This document shows, one piece after another, positions 25,650-33,115 of a stretch of 64,000 nucleotides of DNA. Below the pieces are notes generated by a model, which ran no database searches, was not told where the DNA came from, and saw nothing but the letters and a program-made list of their open reading frames with translations. The position numbers and the translations under genes were made by a program. This DNA comes from Sphaerisporangium viridialbum (lineage in GTDB: Bacteria > Actinomycetota > Actinomycetes > Streptosporangiales > Streptosporangiaceae): contig NZ_CP187232.1 of assembly GCF_049674955.1 (NCBI RefSeq), positions 3,348,001 to 3,412,000 of the forward strand, in the 5' to 3' direction. Position 1 is the first letter of the stretch; every line of letters begins with the position of its first letter.

Positions 25650-25905
25650 ATGACCATCCGGGCCGGAATCGTGAGGCTGTCATGACCACCGAGGTGGCGG
25701 TTGTGAGGCTGTCATGACCACCGAGGTGGCGGTTGTGAGGCTGTCATGACCACCGAGGTGGCGGTTGTGAGGCTGTCATGACCACCGAGGTGGCGGTTGT
25801 GAGGCTGTCATGACCACCGAGGTGGCGGTTGTGAGGCTGTCATGACCACCGAGGTGGCGGTTGTGAGGCTGTCATGACCACCAAGGTGGCGGTTGTGGGG
25901 GTGTC
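25650..25905 (+). repeat. Eight tandem 32-bp units, each a translationally coupled 11-codon mini-ORF
   Basis: ATGs occur at 25650, 25682, 25714, 25746, 25778, 25810, 25842 and 25874, and the ninth, at 25906, is the response-regulator start. Each unit encodes an 11-residue peptide (MTIRAGIVRLS, then six times MTTEVAVVRLS, then MTTKVAVVGVS) whose TGA overlaps the next ATG as ATGA. Each unit except the last ends with GAGG five bases before the next ATG, a usable ribosome site; the last has GGGGG. Units 2-7 are identical; 1 and 8 are diverged. Unit 1 resembles the start of the regulator gene (MSIRVAIVDD), so the array seems to have arisen by duplication of that start region. GAGGAG at 25638 can load ribosomes on unit 1. 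Confidence 0.9.
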
Positions 25906-26571
25906 ATGAGCATCCGGGTGGCGATCGTCGACGACGAGGAGCTGATCCGCGTCGGGCTGCGGGTCATCCTCGACGCCCAGCACGACCTGGAGGTGGTCGG
26001 CGAGGCCGCCGACGGCGCCGAGGTCATGGCGATGGTGGCTCGTACCGGGCCCGACGTCCTCCTCATGGACGTGCGGATGCCCGCGATCGACGGCATCGAG
26101 GCCACGCGCCGGCTGCTCGCCGCCTCCGGCGAGCCCCCGCGGGTGCTCGTCATCACCACCTTCGAGAACGACGACTACGTGTACGAGGCGCTGCGTGCGG
26201 GCGCGAGCGGGTTCCTGCTCAAGCGCACGCGGCCTGCGGAGGTCGTGGAGGCGGTGCGGGTGGTGGCACGAGGCGAATCCCTGGTGTTCCCCGCGGCGAT
26301 CCGGCGCCTGGCCGGCTCGTACGGGGGCGGCGGGGCGCGCGGCCCGGCCGGTGACCGGCTTCGCCGTGCCCGGCTGACCGAGCGTGAGGAGGTGGTCCTG
26401 CGGCTAATGGCCACCGGGCTGTCCAACGCCGAGATCGCCGCGCGCCTGGTGGTGGGCACGGAGACCGTCAAGACGCACGTCGGCAACGTGCTCACCAAGC
26501 TCGCCGCCCGCGACCGCACCCAGGCCGTGATCGTCGCCTACGAGTCCGGCTTCGTGAGCCCGGTCGGCTGA
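25906..26571 (+). CDS. NarL/FixJ-type response regulator
   Basis: A 221-residue regulator with a receiver domain (IVDDEELIRVGLRVIL; phospho-acceptor Asp in VLLMDVRMPAIDG; Lys in LLKRTRP) and a LuxR-type HTH (LTEREEVVLRLMATGLSNAEIAARL, then TVKTHVGNVLTKL). Its ATG is the last in a chain of nine coupled starts. It should be phosphorylated by the kinase encoded just upstream. The ribosome site directly before it is GGGGG rather than GAGG, so its translation probably depends on ribosomes arriving from the mini-ORFs. Confidence 0.93.
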   Translation: MSIRVAIVDDEELIRVGLRVILDAQHDLEVVGEAADGAEVMAMVARTGPDVLLMDVRMPAIDGIEATRRLLAASGEPPRVLVITTFENDDYVYEALRAGASGFLLKRTRPAEVVEAVRVVARGESLVFPAAIRRLAGSYGGGGARGPAGDRLRRARLTEREEVVLRLMATGLSNAEIAARLVVGTETVKTHVGNVLTKLAARDRTQAVIVAYESGFVSPVG

Positions 26572-26700
26572 GGTGCGCCCCGGTCTGAGATGAGATCGGT
26601 CGGCTGAGGTGAGCCTGGTGGCTGTGGTGAGGTCGGCCGGTCTGAGGTGAGACCGGTGGCTGTGGTGAGATCGGCCGCTCTGAGGTGAGACCGTGGCAGG
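26561..26700. repeat. Imperfect tandem repeat from the end of the response-regulator gene
   Basis: A 37-38-bp unit built from GGCTGTGGTGAGRTCGGCC and TCTGAGGTGAGACC is present about two and a half times, with a more diverged copy that includes the regulator's own stop region (GGTCGGCTGAGGTG). No gene is seen here. The array fills most of the gap to the convergent polyprenyl synthase gene. Confidence 0.7.
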
Positions 26701-26728
26701 AGCGCGACGCCGGGCGGGCGGTCGCGGG

Positions 26729-27790
26729 TCAGGGTGGCCCGGGATCGGTGCGGGAGACGACGTGGTCGCACATTTCGCCCAGGGTGTCGCGCGCGGGTGA
26801 GGGAGGGAGCCGCAGCAGAGCCCGCCTGGCCTGGTTCGCGTAGTGCTCCACCTCCGCGCGCGTCTGTGTGAACCCGGGAGAGCGTCTCACCAGGCGCGCG
26901 GCGACGGTGAGGTCGTCCGCGTCCGTGATCGGCCCGGAGGCGAGCATCCTCCTGAGCCGCGCCGAGTCCTTGCGGACCCGTGCGGGCTCCCTGTCGGCCG
27001 GGACCGGCTCCCCGCCAGGGCGTCCGGGTCTCCGGCGGCGGGCGCGCAGGGCCCGCAGCACGGGCAGCGTCGCCACGCCCTGACGCAGGTCCGCGTTCGC
27101 GGGCTTGCCGGCCCGTGCGGACGGCTGGGTGAGGTCGAGGACGTCGTCGGAGAGCTGGAAGGCGATGCCCAGCGCCTCTCCGTATGCGCCGAGGGCCGCG
27201 CGCACCTCGGCGTCCGCGCCGGAGGCGTGCGCTCCGAGCCGCGCCGCCAGCGTGAACAGGGCGGCGGTCTTGTCGGCTATCACGCTCATGTAGTACCGCT
27301 CCGGGTCGGCGTGCCGGTCGGCGCCCACCGTCTCGCGGAGCTGCCCGGTGACGAGCCTGGTCAGCATCCGCGCCAGCTCCTCCATCGCCGGAGCCCCGAG
27401 CGGCGCGGCCAGTTCGGCCGCCTTGGCGACCAGGTAGTCACCGGCGAGGATGGCGACCCGGTTGCCCCACCGCGCGTTGACGCTGGGCACTCCCCGCCGC
27501 GTGGCCGCCTCGTCCATGACGTCGTCGTGGTACAGCGAGGCGACGTGCATGAGCTCCACGGCCGCCGCCGCGCGTACGACCGCGGGGTTGTCGGGGTGTT
27601 CGCCGAACCGGGCGGCGAGCAGCACGAGCGCCGGGCGTACGCGTTTGCCGCCCGCCGCGAGTAGATGGGTGGCGACGGTGGTGAGGAACGGGTCACCGGG
27701 GTTGCGCAGCGTCGCGCCGAGCAGGGTCTCGACCTCGTCGAGCGATCGGCGGGTCCACATGGCGAGGGAGTCGTCGGAGATGGTCCACAC
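26729..27790 (-). CDS. Polyprenyl diphosphate synthase
   Basis: A 353-residue trans-type prenyl chain elongase that would make the side chain of menaquinone or a similar polyprenyl diphosphate. Motifs are GGKRVRPALVLL near residue 47, the first Asp-rich motif LYHDDVMDEA near 86, and the second QLSDDVLDL near 213. An Arg/Pro-rich insertion (RARRRRPGRPGGEPVPADREP) follows. The start is uncertain: GTG 27790 or ATG 27760. It lies six bp downstream of a membrane protein gene on the same strand, so the two are probably co-transcribed. Confidence 0.92.
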   Translation of the reverse strand: MWTISDDSLAMWTRRSLDEVETLLGATLRNPGDPFLTTVATHLLAAGGKRVRPALVLLAARFGEHPDNPAVVRAAAAVELMHVASLYHDDVMDEAATRRGVPSVNARWGNRVAILAGDYLVAKAAELAAPLGAPAMEELARMLTRLVTGQLRETVGADRHADPERYYMSVIADKTAALFTLAARLGAHASGADAEVRAALGAYGEALGIAFQLSDDVLDLTQPSARAGKPANADLRQGVATLPVLRALRARRRRPGRPGGEPVPADREPARVRKDSARLRRMLASGPITDADDLTVAARLVRRSPGFTQTRAEVEHYANQARRALLRLPPSPARDTLGEMCDHVVSRTDPGPP

Positions 27791-27796
27791 GGCCGG

Positions 27797-28924
27797 TCAG
27801 CCCCGCCGTCCGCACGTGGCGCACGCGGGGAGCCGGCGCAGGTGGTAGCCGTACGTGGCGACGGCGAGCGCGACCCCCCACAGAGGCCACAGCGCGTGCG
27901 TGAAGACCAGCACCTTGCTGTACCCCATCATGTGCCACATCTGCGGCGAGGTGATGATCCCCAGGCCTCCGGAGACCACGATGGGCGCCGCGTACGCCGC
28001 CGGGACGACCGCGAGCCGGATCGGGACGCGGCGGCCCGCCAGGCCGATCATCCAGCGGGGGAAGACCTCGCCCCAGCGCTGGACCAGCCCGAGCGTCAGG
28101 ACCGCGCCGATGACGGCGACCGTCGCGAGGCCCGCCCCCGCCCACACGCCGCCGGACTCCCGCAAGTCGTGCAGCATCTGGTCGCTGATGCCGAGAGGTA
28201 TGCCCGCGAGCCACGCGTAACGGCTCACGGAGTAGAGCAGCGGGATGACGACGGCGACGGCGGCGGCCCTGCGTGCCCACCTGACGGTGCGAGCGCGGTG
28301 GGCCGCCGAGATGTCACGCACCCGGCCGCAGCGGGCACACGCGCCCCGGCTGCGCCGCTGCCAGGCCAGCACCGCGAACGCGATGAGGAACCCGCCCACC
28401 ATGCACCACAGCTGGTTCGCCAGCGACCAGGTGAGCACGCGGGAGTAGTCGATCCCCTGCGGCCGGCCGAACGGAGCGCCGAGGATCAGCATCGGCGCGT
28501 AAGCGGTCAGGGCGAGGACGTTCTCAGTGGGCACGACCACCAGCAACAGCGCGGCCACGGTGTAGCCGAAGGTCAGCAGCAGGGCCCGTGGCGTCCCGCG
28601 CAGCCGTACGGCGTGGCGCCCGGCCATGGCCAGGGTGGCGACCCCCGTCGCGAGCAGGACGGCCGCGAAGACCGGCGCGCCGACCTCGGGCGTGAGGCCG
28701 CGCAGCAGCGTGATCTGGGCGCCGGGGTCGTTCACCCCGAACGGGAAGCCGGTGCCGGTGAGCGTCCAGACGAGCGCGAGCACGCCGTAGGCCGCGGACC
28801 AGAGCACCGCCGCGTGGCCGGTCCACCCGGCACGCCCCTCGCGTGGTGGGGCGGACGTGCCTTCCGTGGTGGGCGCGGGCCGGCTCGCGCCCGGGGCGGA
28901 TGGGTTGAGGGACGAGGATGACAA
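27797..28924 (-). CDS. Multi-pass membrane protein with C-terminal Cys-x-x-Cys knuckles
   Basis: A 375-residue protein with about ten hydrophobic helices and two CxxC pairs (CARCGRVRD in the cytosolic loop near residue 208 and CATCGRRG at the very end) that could bind one zinc. TTG 28924 is chosen because AAGGGGG precedes it by five bases; upstream in-frame starts lack such a site. The N-terminal 45 residues are Ser/Pro-rich. I do not recognise the family. The tight spacing to the polyprenyl synthase suggests a shared lipid or quinone role, which is inference. The region 28925-29101 shows no gene. Confidence 0.7.
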   Translation of the reverse strand: MSSSSLNPSAPGASRPAPTTEGTSAPPREGRAGWTGHAAVLWSAAYGVLALVWTLTGTGFPFGVNDPGAQITLLRGLTPEVGAPVFAAVLLATGVATLAMAGRHAVRLRGTPRALLLTFGYTVAALLLVVVPTENVLALTAYAPMLILGAPFGRPQGIDYSRVLTWSLANQLWCMVGGFLIAFAVLAWQRRSRGACARCGRVRDISAAHRARTVRWARRAAAVAVVIPLLYSVSRYAWLAGIPLGISDQMLHDLRESGGVWAGAGLATVAVIGAVLTLGLVQRWGEVFPRWMIGLAGRRVPIRLAVVPAAYAAPIVVSGGLGIITSPQMWHMMGYSKVLVFTHALWPLWGVALAVATYGYHLRRLPACATCGRRG

Positions 28925-29101
28925 GGTGCCCCCTTTGTTGGGAAGTACGGGGAGATCCGCGCATCCCACGATCGCGCCGGGGCGGCACCGGCACCTCCCC
29001 CCGGCACGGGAACCGCGTCCCCCGCACGGGGGATCCGCGCACCGGCCGGGACTCAGGTGGTGGCCCGGCCGGCGGGCCTGGGGGCGACCTGTGTCCGCGA
29101 G

Positions 29102-29236
29102 GTGAGCAAGGGACCGGCTGGCCACTGGTGGATCATGCGGGGTCCGGAGTTCGACGAGTTCTGCGTGGCGCCGGTCCTGCCGTGGTCCGGCCGCGGGGGA
29201 ATGCCGCTGCTACTCAACCCCGGGTTCGGGGGTTGA
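29102..29236 (+). other. Possible 44-residue small ORF
   Basis: GTG to TGA, with a peptide containing HWWIMRGPEFDEFCVAPVLPW. It overlaps the convergent helicase 3' end by 27 bases. The composition is protein-like (Trp, Phe and Cys rich, few Arg/Ala runs), but there is no clear ribosome site. Unrecognised; it could be chance. Confidence 0.25.
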
Positions 29237-31594
29237 GGGCTCGGGGGCCGGGGGCGCCGTGGGGGAGGGGGTCAGGGAGAGGCGTCGCTGTTCGGATTGG
29301 ACGATCTCGCGGGCCAGTGACTGCTCGGAGACGTCGACGGCGTCCGGGGTCGACTCGGCGAGGTCGCTGCGCCGGGCGTAGGCGTCGAAGAGCCTGCTCT
29401 TGGTGCGCAGGATCTCCAGCATGCGCTGGTCGACGCTGTCGGCCGCCAGGATGCGATGCACCTGGACCTTGCGCACCTGTCCCATGCGGTGGGCCCGGGC
29501 GACCGCCTGGCTCTCCATGGTGGGTTTGACCTGCGGCTCACAGATGACGACCACCGAGGCGGCCTGCAGGTTGAGGCCGACGCCGCCGGCCTGGATCTGG
29601 CTGAGCAGCACCGCGTGCCCCTGGGCGGAGGTGAACGCGTCGACCACCTCCTGGCGCCGGGTGGCCGTGAGGCTTCCCGAGATGGGCCCGTGCACACGGC
29701 CGTCCACGGCACGTCCGTTCACGGCACGTCCGGCACGTCCGTTCACGGCGGTACGGCGGGTCACGGTGGCGTCGGTACGGCTGTTCACGGCCCCTCCGGC
29801 ACGGCCGTTCACGGTGCCGTCGGTATGGCCGTTCCTGGTGTCGTCAGTGACGACGCCCCGGGTGCCGGGGACCGCAGTGCCGGTCAGGGTGCCGTGAACG
29901 GTGGCCAGCACGTCGCGGAAGTAGGAGAAGACCACGACCTTCAGCCCGTTGGCCGCCGCCTCGTCCACGATCTCGCGAAGGCGTTCGAGCTTGGCCGACT
30001 TCTCGGAGTCGGCGTACGCGGCGCGGCGCATGGCCATGAAGTTCCCGGCGGCCACGGCCTCGCGGTAGGCCTCCGTGTCGGCCGCGCTGAGCTCCTCCCA
30101 CTCGTCCACGTGGACCAGGTCGGGCAGCTCCGTGAGCACGTCCTGCTGGTTGCGGCGCAGGTAGACGGGGGCGACGGCCCTGCGGAACGCCTGCGGGCCG
30201 ACCGCGGCGTCGCTGCCGCGGATGCCGGGGACCAGTTCGGGCCGCAGGTGGCCGACCAGGGCGCGGAACTCCTCGACGCGGTTCTCCATCGGCGTGCCGG
30301 TGAGGAAGAGCACCCGGTCGGTGCGCTCGCACCACCCCGCGACGGCCTGCGACCGGCGGGCGGCGGGGTTCTTCACGTAGTGCGCCTCGTCCACGACGAG
30401 CATCCCGAGCGCCACCTCGGGGGGAACCTCCAGCCGGTGCAGGGCGTCGATCGTGGTCACGGCCACGTCGCCGTTACGCGTCCATTCCGCGAGCGCGGCG
30501 GCGCGCTCGGGACCGTGGACCCGGTAGGCCCTGAGCGTGCTGCGCGTCTCGATCTCGCGGGTCCAGTTGATCAGCACGCTGGCCGGGCAGGCGACCAGGA
30601 AGTGCGTGCGGCCCTCGGCCTTCAGGTGGGCGAGCGCGGCGATGGCCTGGATGGTCTTCCCCAAGCCCATCTCGTCACCGAGGATGACCCGCCGCTGGGC
30701 GAGGGCGAAGCGCGCGCCGAACGCCTGGTAACCGCGCAGCGAGACCCTGCGGTGGGTGTCGTCCAGCGCCTGCGCGTTGACTCGCGCGGACACCTCGTTC
30801 GGCAGGAAACCCTCCGACGCCACCCGGTCGGGTTCGAGCGCCGCGATCTCGGCGAGCAGGTTGTAGTACTCGGGGGCGCGGATCTCGAAGTCGATCCACG
30901 CCTCGACGTCGGTCACCGGGGGACGGAGCAGGTCCACAGCGGCCTGGGCGAGGAGCAGCCGCGTGCCCTCGGAGCCGGCCTCGCCGAGCACGGTGGCGAT
31001 CGTCGCGACGGCCTCCCGCGCCCGGTCACGGCCGTCCCGGCCGGCGAGCGCCATCCGCAGCAGCCCCCGCGCGGGCCGGGCGGCGGGCAGGAGCGGCGTC
31101 AGCCTCCCGGCGATCCCGAGGGCGGCGTCGCGGGCGCGCGGGAGGTCGGGACCGGCGGTCACCAGGCGGTTCAGCGCGACCAGCAGCGCCGTGGTGCCGG
31201 GGTCCCGCCGCTCGACGTCGACGCGTACGGCGACGGTCTCCTGCGCCGCGCGGGCGATCTGCCCGGCGGCGGCGTGCACCTGGGCGGCGGTGCGGGCGCC
31301 GATGCCGGGCAGTAGTTGCAGCTCGTACGGCGTGGCGTCCAGCACGCCCTGGACCGTGGTGTACCCGGCCTGTTCGAGGGCCCCGAGGCGCAGCCGCCCG
31401 TCGGTGACGTCCTTCAGCCGCGCCAGCGGGATGGCGGCCAGCTCGTCGCGTGCCAGCTCGGCACGCAGCGACGACAGCGCCCGCTGGACGTCGTCACGGG
31501 CGCGCGCGTGGTCGGCGAGCAGCGTGCGCGCCGCGGCGAGGAGGTCTTCGGCCTCCAGCAGGAGAGCCCTGGCCTCCCTGCCGGTGGGTGCCAT
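29210..31594 (-). CDS. SNF2-family DNA/RNA helicase
   Basis: A 794-residue SWI2/SNF2 ATPase. The N-terminal 250 residues contain a helix-hairpin-helix-like stretch (ATPYELQLLPGIGARTAAQV). The motor has Walker A DEMGLGKTIQAIA, the box LVVDEAHYVKNP, SAT-like LTGTPMENR, and in the second lobe QAGGVGLNLQAASVV with ARAHRMGQ. Between motifs IV and V there is a low-complexity insert of about 65 residues rich in NGRA/GAVN repeats, encoded by degenerate tandem DNA (29690-29880). ATG 31594 is preferred although GGGAGG lies only two bases before it, so an upstream GTG is possible. Role in DNA repair or remodelling is inferred from family. Confidence 0.9.
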   Translation of the reverse strand: MAPTGREARALLLEAEDLLAAARTLLADHARARDDVQRALSSLRAELARDELAAIPLARLKDVTDGRLRLGALEQAGYTTVQGVLDATPYELQLLPGIGARTAAQVHAAAGQIARAAQETVAVRVDVERRDPGTTALLVALNRLVTAGPDLPRARDAALGIAGRLTPLLPAARPARGLLRMALAGRDGRDRAREAVATIATVLGEAGSEGTRLLLAQAAVDLLRPPVTDVEAWIDFEIRAPEYYNLLAEIAALEPDRVASEGFLPNEVSARVNAQALDDTHRRVSLRGYQAFGARFALAQRRVILGDEMGLGKTIQAIAALAHLKAEGRTHFLVACPASVLINWTREIETRSTLRAYRVHGPERAAALAEWTRNGDVAVTTIDALHRLEVPPEVALGMLVVDEAHYVKNPAARRSQAVAGWCERTDRVLFLTGTPMENRVEEFRALVGHLRPELVPGIRGSDAAVGPQAFRRAVAPVYLRRNQQDVLTELPDLVHVDEWEELSAADTEAYREAVAAGNFMAMRRAAYADSEKSAKLERLREIVDEAAANGLKVVVFSYFRDVLATVHGTLTGTAVPGTRGVVTDDTRNGHTDGTVNGRAGGAVNSRTDATVTRRTAVNGRAGRAVNGRAVDGRVHGPISGSLTATRRQEVVDAFTSAQGHAVLLSQIQAGGVGLNLQAASVVVICEPQVKPTMESQAVARAHRMGQVRKVQVHRILAADSVDQRMLEILRTKSRLFDAYARRSDLAESTPDAVDVSEQSLAREIVQSEQRRLSLTPSPTAPPAPEPSTPEPGVE

Positions 31595-31739
31595 GCCCTC
31601 CCGTTCGCCCACGTTCTCGCCCTCCGCCGCCGCAGTCCGGGTCACATGATGACACGACCGGGCGCGCGGCCTTCCGCATCTCGTGTGTACACCCGCTGAA
31701 ATGGGCATTTAGTCATATATCGGGGGAAAGGGCGTAACC

Positions 31740-32702
31740 ATGCGTCGTCGGGAGGTGCTCGCACTCGGCGCCGGGCTCGTCGCGCTGGCCGCCGGATGCG
31801 GCACCACCACCGGCTCGCGGACGCTCGCCTCGACCGGGCTCTCGATGGTCGTCCCCGGGCCGTACGGGGGCGACTCCGACCGGCTCGCGCGGAGCCTCGC
31901 GGGCGTGGCCGAGCGGGCAGCCCTGGCCGGCCGGATGCAGGTGGTCAACCGCCCGCCGCACGCCGCGCTCGCGGAGTTCGCCCGCGCGCGGCGCGCCGAC
32001 CAGATCCTCATGGCCCAGCCCGAACTGGTCGGCACCGTACGGACCGTCCGCCCCTCGGGCGCGTTCGCGCGCACCACGCCGCTGGCCAGGCTCTGCGGCG
32101 AGTGGGAGGTGCTGGTGGTCCCGGTGTCCTCGCGCCTCGGGTCGTTCGGCGCGTTCGCCGACGCCATGCGGCGCGACCCTGCCAAGCTGGCGGTGGCGGG
32201 CAGGGCCGAGGGCGGGATGGACCACGTGCTGTTCGGCATGCTGGCCCAGAGCCTCGGCCTGGACGCGCGCCTGCTGCACTACGTGGCCTACCCGACCAGC
32301 GACGAGGCGGTCACCGCGCTGGCGGGCGGCCGGGTGGTGGCGGCGGTCGGCGGCCACGCCGGGGTGCGTGAGCGCGTACGGGCCGGAGAGCTCCACGTGC
32401 TGGCGGTCTCCTCGCCCGACCGCATCCAGGGAGTGGACGCCCCGACGCTGCTGGAGTGCGACGTGCACCTGTCGTGCGCCAACTGGCGCGGCCTCCTCGG
32501 CGCGGGCGACCTGGCCGACGACGACCGGGCCGCCCTCGTCGGCCTGTGCCACGACGTCGCGGGCTCGGCGCGCTGGAGGGAGCTGTGCGCGCGGAACGGC
32601 TGGACCCCGTTGTACCTGGAGGGCGAGGACTTCCGGCAGTGGCTGCGCGTGGAGTCCGCCCGCCTGAGCCGGGCGCTCGGCGAGCTCGGCCTGCGGGTGT
32701 GA
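31740..32702 (+). CDS. TctC/Bug-type solute-binding lipoprotein
   Basis: A 320-residue extracytoplasmic binding protein with lipobox LAAGC at residues 17-21. The fold markers MVVPGPYGGDSDRLARSL and VAGRAEGGMDHVLFGMLAQ are typical of the tripartite tricarboxylate transporter receptors. No TctA or TctB membrane partner is near, so it may work with a remote transporter or as a sensor. GAAAGGG precedes the ATG. Confidence 0.8.
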   Translation: MRRREVLALGAGLVALAAGCGTTTGSRTLASTGLSMVVPGPYGGDSDRLARSLAGVAERAALAGRMQVVNRPPHAALAEFARARRADQILMAQPELVGTVRTVRPSGAFARTTPLARLCGEWEVLVVPVSSRLGSFGAFADAMRRDPAKLAVAGRAEGGMDHVLFGMLAQSLGLDARLLHYVAYPTSDEAVTALAGGRVVAAVGGHAGVRERVRAGELHVLAVSSPDRIQGVDAPTLLECDVHLSCANWRGLLGAGDLADDDRAALVGLCHDVAGSARWRELCARNGWTPLYLEGEDFRQWLRVESARLSRALGELGLRV

Positions 32703-32811
32703 CACGCCGCCCCCGAACGTGTGATACGGGCCCGAAGGCATCAGGTGAGGGCCCCCTGACACAACCTGTAGGGGTTGTTGCGGCGCCGTGCACTACATGT
32801 AGGATCCAGAT

Positions 32812-32995
32812 CTGTTGCTGGTTCGCTCTCCTGAGCGAGTAATAGGGAACCCGGTGAGATTCCGGGGCTGCCCCGCAGCGGTGAGCGGGAACGACCGCCG
32901 TCACATGAGCACTAGGCCGCGCACGCCTGGGAAGCGACGGCCACTAGGCGTGAGAAGACGCCCGCGAGTCCGAAGACCTGCCGGTGACATGTCGT
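32812..32995 (+). ncRNA. Cobalamin (B12) riboswitch
   Basis: The leader of the nrdAB operon contains the conserved B12-element blocks: AATAGGGAACCCGGTGAGA, then GGGGCTGCCCCGCAGCGGTG, and near the end GAGTCCGAAGACCTGCC. Order and spacing are those of the adenosylcobalamin riboswitch. In Streptomyces the same element shuts off class I nrdAB when B12 allows the class II enzyme NrdJ to work; the same logic is expected here. About 120 bases separate the element from the GTG of nrdA. Confidence 0.93.
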
Positions 32996-33115
32996 CCAGG
33001 CCCCGAGGGAGGGCCGCGGGCGGGGTATCCGGCGTGCCCGCCTCGGCGGCGCACGCCGGTCGTGCTCCGACGCGTGCTCACCTCCGGGCGAACCGAGCCC
33101 TACAAGGGAGAGCAC

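Noticed and set aside
25650..25905. CRISPR-like array
   Set aside because: The 32-bp units are directly adjacent with no spacers, and there are no cas genes; it is a tandem repeat.
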